DNA of 43,844 bases from Streptomyces sp. SID486 (GCF_009865385.1 NZ_WWJT01000768.1:1-43844); one strand, 5' to 3'. Counted from the first letter of the stretch, positions 8,685-16,860 are shown. Made by a program: numbers and translations. Notes: generated by a model not told the origin, from the letters alone.

Positions 8685-8948
8685 TCAGACGGCGGCCTTC
8701 TTGAGGCGGCGGCGCTCACGCTCGGACAGCCCGCCCCAGATGCCGAAGCGCTCGTCGTTGGCGAGGGCGTACTCGAGGCACTCGGAGCGGACCTCACAGG
8801 CGAGGCAGACCTTCTTCGCCTCTCTGGTGGAGCCGCCCTTCTCGGGGAAGAAGGACTCGGGGTCGGTCTGGGCGCACAGCGCGCGCTCCTGCCAGCCGAG
8901 TTCCTCGTCCGCGTCGTCGACCAGCAGTTGCTGCACCAGCTCGGTCAT
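8685..8948 (-). CDS. whiB: Sporulation regulator WhiB
   Basis: An 87-residue Wbl protein, MTELVQQLLVDD..., that as far as I can recall matches Streptomyces WhiB. The four iron-sulfur cluster cysteines are at 25, 48, 51 and 57 (C-x22-C-x2-C-x5-C), followed by the GIWGG turn at 69-73 and the basic C-terminal RERRRLKKAAV. In Streptomyces WhiB works with WhiA to start sporulation septation. The mycobacterial counterpart in the same gene context is WhiB2. I start at the ATG at 8948, preceded by GAGGGG; a longer reading from 9050 would add 34 residues unlike the family. Its long upstream region (8949-9366) carries a good promoter and two inverted repeats. Confidence 0.98.
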   Translation of the reverse strand: MTELVQQLLVDDADEELGWQERALCAQTDPESFFPEKGGSTREAKKVCLACEVRSECLEYALANDERFGIWGGLSERERRRLKKAAV

Positions 8949-9020
8949 GTGCGCCCCTCGTCTGTCTTTCACGTCCCCGTGCCTGGCCGTCACCGGTTTC
9001 GGCTGAACGACACGAGTGAA

Positions 9021-9050
9021 ATTACAAGTGTGCTGCTCCGGGCGAGTCAA
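9021..9050 (-). promoter_or_regulatory. whiB promoter
   Basis: Reading the minus strand, TTGACT (9050-9045) is followed after 18 bases by TGTAAT (9026-9021), five of six matches to the -10 consensus. Transcription would begin near 9014, giving a leader of about 65 bases before the whiB ATG at 8948. Confidence 0.65.
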
Positions 9051-9164
9051 GCCGAGATCTGCTATTGGGCCCGTTATTCACTCTGCGGAACCAAGGCCGT
9101 GCGGAAAGTGTTCAAATCGCCATAAACCTTGACACGCAGAAGGGCCCGCGGGGGCAGCCGAACC

Positions 9165-9184
9165 CCGTACAGATCTCTGTACGG
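9165..9184. promoter_or_regulatory. Palindromic operator candidate
   Basis: CCGTACAGA (9165-9173) and its exact reverse complement TCTGTACGG (9176-9184) are separated by two bases. The element lies about 217 bases upstream of whiB and 182 upstream of the leader ORF. It could bind a dimeric regulator of either transcript; I do not recognise the site. Confidence 0.55.
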
Positions 9185-9272
9185 AGAAAGACGTCTCCGT
9201 GTTCGATCGCGTTCCGGGAAGCTCGAGCGCTCGGATGTGCCCCATGTGTCCCGGCTTCCCCGTGAGCAAACC

Positions 9273-9305
9273 TTTCACCTGACAGATGAACCGGATGAGG
9301 TGAAA
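9273..9305. promoter_or_regulatory. Inverted repeat upstream of the leader promoter
   Basis: TTTCACCT (9273-9280) and AGGTGAAA (9298-9305) are perfect 8-base arms separated by 17 bases. The element ends 25 bases before the TTGACA of the leader promoter, a suitable place for an activator or repressor. A transcribed hairpin is less likely. Confidence 0.5.
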
Positions 9306-9330
9306 CATGTCCCACATACCGGGCGCCGAG

Positions 9331-9359
9331 TTGACAGTGCGGGTGTGAACCGGTGTCCT
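9331..9359 (+). promoter_or_regulatory. Promoter of the polycysteine leader / dioxygenase transcript
   Basis: A perfect TTGACA at 9331-9336 is followed after 17 bases by TGTCCT (9354-9359), a weak -10. The leader ATG begins 7 bases later (9367), with no ribosome-binding site in between, so the mRNA is probably leaderless. Confidence 0.6.
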
Positions 9360-9366
9360 AGTGGGC

Positions 9367-9462
9367 ATGCTCGCGAACTTGGCACCCACCTCGACCCGCA
9401 CCGCCGGGTCCCTCGGTGCCGCCCGCGCGCGCTGTAGCTGTTGTTGCTGTCCCAGCTGTTGA
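9367..9462 (+). CDS. Polycysteine leader peptide (31 residues)
   Basis: A short ORF reads MLANLAPTSTRTAGSLGAAR then ARCSCCCCPSC and stop. Six of its last nine residues are cysteine (positions 23, 25-28, 31). Five of the six codons are TGT, although this genome strongly prefers TGC, so the codons look chosen to make translation sensitive to charged tRNA-Cys. The ATG lies 7 bases after a promoter-like sequence and has no ribosome site, as in leaderless genes. It ends 164 bases before the cysteine dioxygenase-like gene and is followed by hairpins. Leaderless polycysteine short ORFs acting as cysteine-responsive attenuators are known in mycobacteria. That this one acts similarly is inference from sequence and position. 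The peptide itself probably has no separate function. Confidence 0.75.
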   Translation: MLANLAPTSTRTAGSLGAARARCSCCCCPSC

Positions 9463-9566
9463 GCCGAGCCCGCTCCGGCTGTCCCCGAGTCCATCCCGGC
9501 TCGGTCGCGTTCACCGCACCCTGAATCCCTCATCCAGGGCACCCCGCCCGCCCGTGACCCGGGCGG
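9436..9566 (+). promoter_or_regulatory. Candidate attenuator: hairpins over and after the Cys codons
   Basis: Three stems are visible. AGCTG (9436-9440) pairs with CAGCT (9453-9457) directly over the Cys codons. CCGAGCC (9464-9470) pairs with GGCTCGG (9498-9504), starting 2 bases after the leader stop. CCGCCCG (9544-9550) pairs with CGGGCGG (9560-9566), an all-GC terminator-like stem without a T-tract. A further stem CCCTG/CAGGG lies at 9519-9539. A ribosome paused at the Cys codons would melt the first stem and reach the left arm of the second. The folding order and its effect on the downstream gene are not determined. Confidence 0.5.
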
Positions 9567-9626
9567 ACCGTACGCGTCACCCCAGCTCCAGCCCCCCATT
9601 CTTCAGCCGAGGACCAGCGCACCCCG

Positions 9627-10157
9627 ATGAACAGCGACAACGACCTCCAGATCGCCGGCGACATCCTCGAAGTGCCGCATCTGCTCCAGCCGCCGCGCGA
9701 GCACCCGGCCACCGTCGCCGAGTTCGTGGGGCTCGCCCGCTCGATCGCCGTCGACCGCGGCCAGTGGGCGCACCTCGTCCGCTACGACGCCACCACCCGC
9801 TGGTACCACCGGCTGCGCACCGGCCCCGGCTACGAGGTGTGGCTGCTGTCCTGGGTGCCCGGGCAGGGCAGCGGGCGGCACGACCACGGCCGCTCCTCCG
9901 GCGTGCTCACCGTCCTGGAGGGCGCCCTCACCGAACACACCGCGCGCGGCACGCGCGTGCTGGCGGCGGGCGCCCAGCACGTCTTCGCGCCCGGGTTCGT
10001 CCACGAGGTCGTCAACGACGCACTGGAGCCGGCGGTCAGCCTGCACGTGTACTCCCCCGGCCTGACCGAGATGCCCATGCTTCCCCGGTCCGCGTCCCGT
10101 TCGGCCGAGGGGACCACCGCTCACCCCCTGTGCGAGGCGCGACCGGCGACTGCCTGA
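9627..10157 (+). CDS. Cysteine dioxygenase family protein
   Basis: A 176-residue cupin of the cysteine dioxygenase type I family, which oxidises cysteine (or a related thiol acid) to the sulfinate with a mononuclear iron. The three iron ligands are visible as H85 and H87 in GRHDHGRSSG and H126 in GFVHEVVN. The cysteine of the mammalian Cys-Tyr cofactor is absent, as is usual in bacterial members. The C-terminus after SLHVYSPGL is a short disordered tail. The ATG at 9627 has a modest GAGGA about 13 bases upstream. A polycysteine leader peptide precedes it, which makes cysteine itself the likely signal. Other thiol substrates, such as 3-mercaptopropionate, cannot be excluded by sequence. Confidence 0.88.
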   Translation: MNSDNDLQIAGDILEVPHLLQPPREHPATVAEFVGLARSIAVDRGQWAHLVRYDATTRWYHRLRTGPGYEVWLLSWVPGQGSGRHDHGRSSGVLTVLEGALTEHTARGTRVLAAGAQHVFAPGFVHEVVNDALEPAVSLHVYSPGLTEMPMLPRSASRSAEGTTAHPLCEARPATA

Positions 10158-10190
10158 CGCGTTGTCGGACCCGCCTGCAAGACTTGGCCC

Positions 10191-11150
10191 ATGCGCATTG
10201 TGGTTCTGGCAGGCGGCATCGGCGGTGCCCGTTTCCTGCGCGGTCTTAAGCGGGCCGTGCCGGACGCGGACGTCACGGTCATCGGCAACACCGGCGACGA
10301 CATCCACCTCTTCGGGCTGAAGGTCTGCCCGGACCTGGACACGGTGATGTACACGCTGGGTGGTGGCATCAACGAGGAGCAGGGCTGGGGACGGACCGAC
10401 GAGACCTTCCACGTCAAGGAGGAACTGGCGGCCTACGGGGTGGGGCCGGAGTGGTTCGGGCTCGGTGACCGGGACTTCGCCACGCACATCGTGCGGACGC
10501 AGATGCTCGGCGCCGGCTATCCGCTGAGCGCGGTCACCGAGGCGCTGTGCGACCGCTGGAAACCGGGTGTGCGGCTGCTCCCGATGACCGACGACCGGGT
10601 CGAGACCCACGTGGCCGTCGAGGTCGACGGCGAGCGCAAGGTGATCCACTTCCAGGAGTACTGGGTGCGGCTGCGCGCCTCCGTCCCGGCCGAGGCGGTC
10701 GTCCCGGTCGGCGCCGAGCAGGCCAAGCCCGCGCCGGGTGTGCTGGAGGCCATCGCCCAGGCCGACGTGATCCTCTTCCCGCCGTCCAACCCGGTCGTGT
10801 CCATCGGCACGATCCTCGCCGTGCCCGGCGTCCGTGAGGCCATCGCCGAAGCGGGTGTGCCCGTGGTCGGCCTCTCCCCGATCGTCGGGGACGCGCCCGT
10901 GCGCGGGATGGCCGACAAGGTGCTCGCCGCCGTCGGCGTGGAGTCCACGGCCGCGGCGGTCGCCGAGCACTACGGCTCGGGCCTGCTGGACGGCTGGCTG
11001 GTCGACACCGTGGACGCGGGCGTGGTCGAGCGGGTCGAGGCCGACGGCATCCGCTGCCGGGCCGTACCGCTGATGATGACCGACCTGGACGCGGCCGCGC
11101 AGATGGCGCGGGAGGCGCTGGCGCTCGCCGAGGAGGTGCGCGGGGCATGA
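10191..11150 (+). CDS. fbiA: 2-phospho-L-lactate / phosphoenolpyruvate transferase (F420 biosynthesis)
   Basis: A 319-residue CofD/FbiA protein. It joins the phosphoenolpyruvate- or phospholactate-derived nucleotide to the deazaflavin Fo, making (dehydro-)F420-0. Diagnostic segments are the N-terminal [15 protein letters not shown] nucleotide loop, [20 protein letters not shown], and [15 protein letters not shown] followed by [17 protein letters not shown]. The length is that of the family. The start follows the dioxygenase gene by 33 bases and has no evident ribosome site. The gene overlaps fbiB by four bases (ATGA), so the two F420 enzymes are coupled. Confidence 0.95.
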   Translation: MRIVVLAGGIGGARFLRGLKRAVPDADVTVIGNTGDDIHLFGLKVCPDLDTVMYTLGGGINEEQGWGRTDETFHVKEELAAYGVGPEWFGLGDRDFATHIVRTQMLGAGYPLSAVTEALCDRWKPGVRLLPMTDDRVETHVAVEVDGERKVIHFQEYWVRLRASVPAEAVVPVGAEQAKPAPGVLEAIAQADVILFPPSNPVVSIGTILAVPGVREAIAEAGVPVVGLSPIVGDAPVRGMADKVLAAVGVESTAAAVAEHYGSGLLDGWLVDTVDAGVVERVEADGIRCRAVPLMMTDLDAAAQMAREALALAEEVRGA

Positions 11151-12484
11151 ACGCAACGGTGTCCCCCGGGACGGGTGAGCGGCCGGAGTACCGGGTCTGG
11201 GCCCCCGGCGGCCTGCCCGAGGTGCAGCCGGGCGACGACGTCGCCAAGCTCGTCGCCGCGGCCGAGCCGGGCCTGGCCGACGGCGACGTGGTGATCGTCA
11301 CCTCCAAGATCGTCTCCAAGGCCGAGGGCCGGGTCGTGCGGGCGGCCGACCGCGAGGCCGCCATCGACGCCGAGACGGTCCGGGTGGTGGCGCGGCGCGG
11401 CTCGCTGCGCATCGTGGAGAACCGGCAGGGCCTGGTCATGGCCGCCGCCGGGGTCGACGCCTCCAACACCCCGGCCGGCACCGTGCTGCTGCTGCCCGAG
11501 GACCCGGACGCGTCCGCGCGGGCCATCCGGGCCGGACTGCGCGACGCCCTCGGTGTCGACGTCGGTGTCCTCGTCACCGACACCTTCGGGCGGCCCTGGC
11601 GCGCGGGACTCACGGACGTGGCGATCGGCGCCGCCGGGGTGCGTGTCCTCGACGACCTGCGCGGAGGCACCGACGCGTACGGCAACCCGCTCACCGCGAC
11701 CGTCGTCGCCACCGCGGACGAGCTGGCCGCCGCCGGCGACCTCGTCAAGGGCAAGGCGGCCGGCCGGCCGGTGGCCGTCGTACGCGGACTGCCGCACGCG
11801 GTGCGGCCCGGCACCGACGGCGACGGCGACGGCGCGCGGGCGCTGGTGCGGAACGCGGCCGACGACATGTTCCGGCTCGGCACCTCCGAGGCGGTCCGGG
11901 AGGCCGTGGCCCAGCGCCGCACCGTACGGGCCTTCACCGACGACCCCGTCGACCCCGGTGCGGTCCGCCGCGCGGTGGCGGCGGCGGTCACCGCGCCCGC
12001 CCCGCACCACACCACGCCCTGGCGGTTCGTGCTGCTGGAGTCGGCCCGTTCCCGGGTCCGGCTGCTCGACGCCATGCGCGACGCCTGGATCGCCGATCTG
12101 CGCCGGGACGGCAAGAGCGAGGAGTCCATCGCCCGACGGGTCCGGCGCGGTGACGTCCTGCGCAACGCGCCGTACCTGATCGTGCCCTGTCTCGTCATGG
12201 ACGGCTCGCACACCTACGGCGACGCCCGGCGCGACGCTGCCGAGCGGGAGATGTTCGTGGTCGCGACGGGGGCGGGTGTGCAGAACCTGCTGGTCGCGCT
12301 CGCCGGGGAGCGGCTTGGCTCGGCGTGGGTGTCGTCCACGATGTTCTGCCGGGACGTGGTGCGCGAGGTGCTGGAGCTGCCGGCGGACTGGGATCCGATG
12401 GGCGCGGTCGCGGTCGGCCGTCCGGCACAGGAGCCGAAGGCGCGGCCGGAGCGGGACCCGGGGGCGTTCGTCGAAGTGCGGTGA
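11147..12484 (+). CDS. fbiB: Coenzyme F420 gamma-glutamyl ligase / dehydro-F420 reductase
   Basis: A 445-residue two-domain protein. The N-terminal CofE domain (about 1-245) includes [16 protein letters not shown] and [21 protein letters not shown] and adds glutamates to F420-0. The C-terminal nitroreductase-like FMN domain (about 250-445) includes [27 protein letters not shown] and [20 protein letters not shown]. In actinobacteria this second domain reduces dehydro-F420-0. Its ATG overlaps the fbiA stop (ATGA). Fusion of the two activities is typical of actinobacterial FbiB. Confidence 0.95.
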   Translation: MNATVSPGTGERPEYRVWAPGGLPEVQPGDDVAKLVAAAEPGLADGDVVIVTSKIVSKAEGRVVRAADREAAIDAETVRVVARRGSLRIVENRQGLVMAAAGVDASNTPAGTVLLLPEDPDASARAIRAGLRDALGVDVGVLVTDTFGRPWRAGLTDVAIGAAGVRVLDDLRGGTDAYGNPLTATVVATADELAAAGDLVKGKAAGRPVAVVRGLPHAVRPGTDGDGDGARALVRNAADDMFRLGTSEAVREAVAQRRTVRAFTDDPVDPGAVRRAVAAAVTAPAPHHTTPWRFVLLESARSRVRLLDAMRDAWIADLRRDGKSEESIARRVRRGDVLRNAPYLIVPCLVMDGSHTYGDARRDAAEREMFVVATGAGVQNLLVALAGERLGSAWVSSTMFCRDVVREVLELPADWDPMGAVAVGRPAQEPKARPERDPGAFVEVR

Positions 12485-12502
12485 GAGACCCCGGACACCG
12501 CC

Positions 12503-12508
12503 TAGTCT
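12503..12508 (+). promoter_or_regulatory. -10 box upstream of the AlkA-like gene
   Basis: TAGTCT fits TANNNT in the 59-base gap after fbiB. A start near 12515 would give a short leader to the GTG at 12544. No clear -35 is present. Confidence 0.4.
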
Positions 12509-12543
12509 CGTAGGACAGCCCCGGCGCCCCTAGGACCTCACCA

Positions 12544-13557
12544 GTGGCAGGACGTTTCGCCCCGCGACCCACCCGCGCGACCGTGCGCGGCGGGCATGTC
12601 GCCGTACCCGCGGGAGCCGCCGCCGGGATACCGCGGCAGTCGGCGGCGCCCGCGCGGGTGCGGCGGTGGGTGCCGGACGGGCCGCTGGACCTGGGGCTGA
12701 CGCTCGGGCCGTTGCGGCGCGGGCCCGGCGACCCGACGTTCCGGGCCGCTCCGGACGGTTCCGTGTGGCGGGCCTGTCGCACGCCGGCCGGTCCGGGCAC
12801 GCTGCGCGTGCGCGCGTACGGCGGAGAGGTGCTCGGCGAGGCGTGGGGGCCGGGCGCCGTGTGGCTGCTCGACGCGCTGCCCGGACTGCTCGGCGCGGCC
12901 GACACCCCGGACGCCTTCGTGCCCCGGCACCGGGTGGTGGCGCTGGCCCGGCACCGGCGGCCGGGGCTGCGGCTGACCCGTACCGGGCTGGTGCTGGAGT
13001 CGCTGATCCCGTCGGTGCTGGAGCAGAAGGTCACGACCGTCGAGGCGTACGCGGCGTGGCGGACGCTCGTGCGGACGTACGGGGAGCCCGCGCCGGGGCC
13101 CGCGCCGGGCCGGATGTACGTGATGCCGGCCCCCCGGACCTGGGCGCTGATCCCCTCCTGGGACTGGCACCGGGCCGGCGTCGACGACAAGCGGGCGTCG
13201 ACGATCCTGCGGGCCGTGCGGGTCGCCGTCCGGATGGAGGAGGCGGCCCGGATGGAGCCGGAGGCCGCGCGGGCCCGCCTGGAGGTCGTCCCGGGGATCG
13301 GCCCGTGGACGTCGGCGGAGGTCGTGCAGCGCAGTCACGGCGCGGCGGACGCGGTCACCGTGGGAGACCTTCATCTGCCGGGGATCGTGGGCTGGGCGCT
13401 GGCCGGGGACCGGACGGCGGACGACGCCGAGATGCTGCGGCTGCTGGAGCCGTACGCGGGCCAGCGGCACCGGGCGGCCCGGCTGATCCTGCTCAGCGGA
13501 CGGGTGCCGCCCCGCCGGGCACCGCGGATGGCGGTCCGCGACATCGGCAGCCTGTGA
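12544..13557 (+). CDS. AlkA-like DNA-3-methyladenine glycosylase (HhH-GPD)
   Basis: A 337-residue protein with an HhH-GPD base-excision glycosylase domain in its C-terminal half. The helix-hairpin-helix reads VVPGIGPWTSAEVVQRS (about residues 248-264) and is followed by the catalytic aspartate in TVGDLHLPG (about residue 275). The N-terminal half fits the AlkA-type beta domain. It would remove alkylated purines from DNA. Start is a GTG at 12544 with AGGAC upstream. A putative DNA repair/modification gene lies next to fbiB in mycobacteria too, so the position is old, though the families may differ. It converges on the nucleotidyltransferase gene across a repeat-bearing gap. Confidence 0.85.
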   Translation: MAGRFAPRPTRATVRGGHVAVPAGAAAGIPRQSAAPARVRRWVPDGPLDLGLTLGPLRRGPGDPTFRAAPDGSVWRACRTPAGPGTLRVRAYGGEVLGEAWGPGAVWLLDALPGLLGAADTPDAFVPRHRVVALARHRRPGLRLTRTGLVLESLIPSVLEQKVTTVEAYAAWRTLVRTYGEPAPGPAPGRMYVMPAPRTWALIPSWDWHRAGVDDKRASTILRAVRVAVRMEEAARMEPEAARARLEVVPGIGPWTSAEVVQRSHGAADAVTVGDLHLPGIVGWALAGDRTADDAEMLRLLEPYAGQRHRAARLILLSGRVPPRRAPRMAVRDIGSL

Positions 13558-13653
13558 GGCCCGGGCCCGACAGGGCGGCGGCACGGCACAGCACGCCATG
13601 GCGCGGCACGGCGACGGCAGGGGGCGCCGCAGGGCAGCGGCAGGGGGCGCCGG

Positions 13654-13802
13654 GGGGCATCGCGGCGGCACTGCGCCGCGGGCCAGTAGCGGGACGGCGT
13701 GACTCGGCGGCAGCACGGCAGCAGCGGCAGCGGCGCGGGGGCATCGCGGGGGCTCTGCACCGCAGGCCAGCAGCCGGACGGCATAGCTCGGCGGCGGTAC
13801 GG
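13654..13802. repeat. Two diverged 65-base direct repeats in a convergent gap
   Basis: Copies at 13654-13718 and 13738-13802 (period 84) agree at most positions and begin GGGGCATCGCGG. Before them, the 13-base motif GGCAGGGGGCGCC occurs twice (about 13616-13654). The repeats occupy most of the 325-base gap between converging genes; nothing else is seen there. Confidence 0.75.
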
Positions 13803-13882
13803 GCGGGGCACCGGCGGCATCTTCCCGCCGGGTGGCCCACCGTCCAGGCCCTCGGCCGGACCAGCGATCGGACCCGGCCGGG

Positions 13883-14965
13883 TTACTGGTCGGAGGAGAA
13901 GCGGACCGCGCCTGCCGGGATGCGGGCGTCGCACCACACCCGCACCCCCTCGCGAAGCTCGTTGTCGGCGCCCACGACCGCGCCGTCCCCGATGACCGCG
14001 CCGGTGAGGACGGAGCGTTCGCCGACGCGGGCACGGCTGCCGATGAGGGAGTCGGTGACGACGGCGCCGGGTTCGATGACGGCGCCGGGCAGGATGGTCG
14101 AGCCGGCGACCCGGGCCCCCCGCGCCACGAACGCGCCCTCACCCACCACCGTGCCGCCGGTCAGCTTCGCGTCCGGCGCCACCCTGGCGGTGGGCAGGAC
14201 GAGGCGGTCTCCGCAGCGGCCCGGGACGGCCGGGGACGGCGCCCGGCCGAGCACCAGGTCGGCGGAGCCGCGCACGAAGGCAGCCGGGGTGCCGAGGTCC
14301 AGCCAGTAGGTGGAGTCGACCATGCCCTGGAGGTGGGCACCGGCCGCGAGCAGGCCGGGGAAGGTCTCCCGTTCGACCGAGACCGGACGCCCGGCCGGGA
14401 TCGTGTCGATGACCGAGCGGCGGAAGACGTACGCCCCCGCGTTGATCTGGTCGGTGACGATCTCCTCCGGGGTCTGCGGCTTCTCCAGGAAGGCCAGGAC
14501 GCGGCCGGTCGGGTCGGTGGGGACGAGACCGTAGGCGCGCGGGTCGGTCACCTGCGTCAGGTGCAGGGAGACGTCCGCGCCCGTCGACTCGTGGGTGCCC
14601 ACCAGGGCCCCGATGTCCAGACCCGTCAGGATGTCGCCGTTGAAGATCAGCACCGGGTCGTCGGGGCCGGAGTGCAGGCGGGCGGCGACGTTGCGGATGG
14701 CGCCGCCCGTGCCGAGGGGCTCCTCCTCCGTCACGTACTCCAGGTGCAGGCCCAGCGCGGAGCCGTCGCCGAAGTGCGGCTCGAAGACCTCGGCCAGGTA
14801 GCTGGTGGCGAGGACGATGTGCTCGACGCCCGCCGCTCGCGCCCGCGCCAGCTGATGGGTGAGGAACGGCACCCCGGCGGCGGGGACCATCGGCTTGGGG
14901 GTGTGCACCGTGAGCGGGCGCAGCCGGGTGCCTTTGCCGCCGACCAGGAGGATCGCTTCTGTCAC
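13883..14965 (-). CDS. Sugar-1-phosphate nucleotidyltransferase (GDP-mannose pyrophosphorylase-like)
   Basis: A 360-residue NDP-sugar pyrophosphorylase. The N-terminal Rossmann domain has the signature LLVGGKGTRLRPLT, then PKPMVPAAGVPFL and the metal-binding FNGDILTGLDIG. The C-terminal third is a left-handed beta-helix of hexapeptide repeats (GARVAGSTILPGAVIEPGAV). This two-domain form fits mannose-1-phosphate guanylyltransferases and some glucose-1-phosphate enzymes. The equivalent gene in mycobacteria is annotated for GDP-mannose synthesis, and manB lies in the same window, so GDP-mannose is the favoured product. Start is a GTG at 14965. Substrate choice is inferred. Confidence 0.88.
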   Translation of the reverse strand: MTEAILLVGGKGTRLRPLTVHTPKPMVPAAGVPFLTHQLARARAAGVEHIVLATSYLAEVFEPHFGDGSALGLHLEYVTEEEPLGTGGAIRNVAARLHSGPDDPVLIFNGDILTGLDIGALVGTHESTGADVSLHLTQVTDPRAYGLVPTDPTGRVLAFLEKPQTPEEIVTDQINAGAYVFRRSVIDTIPAGRPVSVERETFPGLLAAGAHLQGMVDSTYWLDLGTPAAFVRGSADLVLGRAPSPAVPGRCGDRLVLPTARVAPDAKLTGGTVVGEGAFVARGARVAGSTILPGAVIEPGAVVTDSLIGSRARVGERSVLTGAVIGDGAVVGADNELREGVRVWCDARIPAGAVRFSSDQ

Positions 14966-14988
14966 CTGTCGTCTCTGCTTCCTGCCGG

Positions 14989-15028
14989 GACCGGCCGAAC
15001 TACTCGTTGACTCTCGTTTCGGCCGGTC
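14989..15028 (-). terminator. 11-base-pair hairpin after the amidase gene
   Basis: GACCGGCCGAA (14989-14999) pairs exactly with TTCGGCCGGTC (15018-15028) over an 18-base loop. It lies 87 bases downstream of the amidase stop and before the nucleotidyltransferase start, both on the minus strand, so it probably ends the amidase transcript. Confidence 0.6.
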
Positions 15029-15115
15029 AGTGTATGCAGACCGTGCGACGACGCCTTCGGTGGCCGCGCGGTGACCCGCGAAATCGGCGTGCGGTTTCCC
15101 CCGGCCGCCCGGGAC

Positions 15116-16768
15116 TCAGCGCCCCTGGTAGCGCGACGCGCTGGAGCGGGCCGTGCCGAGCTTGGCGTAGAGCCGCTTGCCGGGGCACTCGGTGGCGTAC
15201 CCGTCCCGATGGCCGGAGATCACGTTCAGTCGTACGTTCTTCCCCTTGGGGTAGAGGTTGCCACCACCCGACGTGAGATATGTCTTCGCGCTGGGATCGA
15301 CCCCGTAGAGCCCGAGCTTCCACGCGGTGAGTCTCGCGACGGCCGTCACCGCGGCGCCGGCCGGCTTGCTCGTGCTGTACGTGCCGATCACGGCGATGCC
15401 CATGCTGTTGGTGTTGAAGCCGAGGGTGTGCGCGCCGAGCACCGCCTTGGCGACGCCGCCGGCCCGGCCCTCGTAGATGTTCCCGCACTTGTCGACGAGG
15501 AAGTTGTAGCCGACGTCCCGCCAGCCCATGCTCTTGACGTGGTAGCGGTAGATCCCCCGGATGACGGAGGGGGCCTGGGCGCAGGTGTACTTGTTGCCCG
15601 TGGCCGTGTGGTGCACGAAGGCCGCCTTGATCTTCTTCGTGTAGACGAAGCCGCGTTCGCGCAGGGACTCGTCGGCGCCCCAGCCCCGGCGGGTGACGAT
15701 CCTGGGACGCGGCCCGATGTGCGGCTTGGTCCGGGTGGGGCCCTGGAGCCGGACCAGCTCGTCCTCGGTGGCCGTCTGGTCGAGCTCCGGGATCTCGGTG
15801 GCGCCGAACGCGGTGATGTCGGAGTTGGCGCCGGAGGCGGCGATCGCGGCTTCCGTGTCCAGCGCGGTGCGGGGCGGGTCGTCGGCCGGCAGGTCCGCGG
15901 GCAGCGCCTCGCCCGGGTCCGCCGCGTCCCCCGGCTCCTCGCCGGGGTCGACCAGTTCCAGCCGCAGCCCCCGGGGCAGCGGAGGCCGGGGCGCCACCGC
16001 GCGCCCGCCACGGCCGTCAGCGACCGCGGCCCGCTCGCTGCCCGTGACCTCCGTACCGCGCGTGCCGACCGCGCGTTGTGTGCGGTCCGTGCTCTGCATG
16101 CCGCCCGTGCCTTGTGTGCTGTCCGTGCTCTGCGTGCTGCTCGTGCCGTCCATGAGCTTCGTGCCGTGCGTACTGTCCGGCCCGTCCGTGGCCTCCGTGC
16201 CGTCCGTGACCTCCGAGCCGCCGGTGGCGTCCGCGCGTACCCGTACGTCCACGCCGTCCGAGTCGCCGACCCACAGCGGGGCGGTCGCTCCGCGCAGCCG
16301 CCGGGACGTGTGTTCCGCCGTGCCCGGGTCGGCGCCGTGGTCGGCGTTGTGCGCCTCGATGTCCTGCCAGCCGGACCACCGCCGCGTCACGGCGGACCGG
16401 GTGCGCACCTGCGCTCTGCCGTGCAGCTCGCTGCCGGGGTCGTCCCAGACGACGCCGACCAGCGCGAACCGGCTGAGGCCGGTGCGGTACAGCCCTTGCT
16501 CGGGCGCCGCCCCCAGGACGCGCCGGCGGGAGAGCGGGACGAGCGGCAGCGACCGGGTGCTGCCGGGGATCCCGGTCTCGGGCGGCCGCCCCTCGGCGGC
16601 GGGCCGTTCCGGCCGGCCGGCCCCGGCGGTCGCGGCGGCCGCCGGCAGGGCCGGCGCCAGCGCGAGGACCGCGGCGCAGGCGGCGCCGATCGAGCAGACG
16701 GTGAGCGGGGAGACGCCAGGGGAATAAGTGAGGAATCCACGCATGTGCCTGATCTTGAACATATTCAT
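15116..16768 (-). CDS. Secreted PGRP-type N-acetylmuramoyl-L-alanine amidase
   Basis: A protein of about 550 residues. The start MNMFKIRHMRGFLTYS leads into a hydrophobic signal segment ending near ALPAAAATA. A central low-complexity linker has about a dozen Thr/Ser/Asp/Gly units (STQSTDSTQGTGG-like, DNA about 16050-16230). The C-terminal PGRP/Amidase_2 domain holds the zinc ligands: His in AAFVHHTATG, His in VISGHRDG and Cys in TECPGKRL. Such enzymes cut the amide between muramic acid and the stem peptide. ATGs at 16768, 16762 and 16744 are all possible starts; none has a strong ribosome site. Together with the five LCP genes downstream it fits envelope remodelling. Confidence 0.9.
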   Translation of the reverse strand: MNMFKIRHMRGFLTYSPGVSPLTVCSIGAACAAVLALAPALPAAAATAGAGRPERPAAEGRPPETGIPGSTRSLPLVPLSRRRVLGAAPEQGLYRTGLSRFALVGVVWDDPGSELHGRAQVRTRSAVTRRWSGWQDIEAHNADHGADPGTAEHTSRRLRGATAPLWVGDSDGVDVRVRADATGGSEVTDGTEATDGPDSTHGTKLMDGTSSTQSTDSTQGTGGMQSTDRTQRAVGTRGTEVTGSERAAVADGRGGRAVAPRPPLPRGLRLELVDPGEEPGDAADPGEALPADLPADDPPRTALDTEAAIAASGANSDITAFGATEIPELDQTATEDELVRLQGPTRTKPHIGPRPRIVTRRGWGADESLRERGFVYTKKIKAAFVHHTATGNKYTCAQAPSVIRGIYRYHVKSMGWRDVGYNFLVDKCGNIYEGRAGGVAKAVLGAHTLGFNTNSMGIAVIGTYSTSKPAGAAVTAVARLTAWKLGLYGVDPSAKTYLTSGGGNLYPKGKNVRLNVISGHRDGYATECPGKRLYAKLGTARSSASRYQGR

Positions 16769-16860
16769 ACCCGTTTGTCCATAGGCGATATGACGGACCG
16801 TCGGAAGACATTCCGCCGAACCGGTGGCCCCGGCCCCCCTCGCGCACCCTCGCCCGCGCG

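Larger units (their letters stand above)
8949..9366. other. Divergent control region between whiB and the polycysteine leader
   Basis: This 418-base gap holds no convincing gene. It is noticeably more AT-rich than its surroundings at 9010-9130 and contains the whiB promoter (9021-9050), a 9-base-arm palindrome (9165-9184), an 8-base-arm inverted repeat (9273-9305) and the -35 of the leader promoter (9331-9336). Confidence 0.7.

Noticed and set aside
9129..9134. A second TTGACA upstream of the dioxygenase region
   Set aside because: No -10-like hexamer lies 16-19 bases downstream, so I did not call a promoter.
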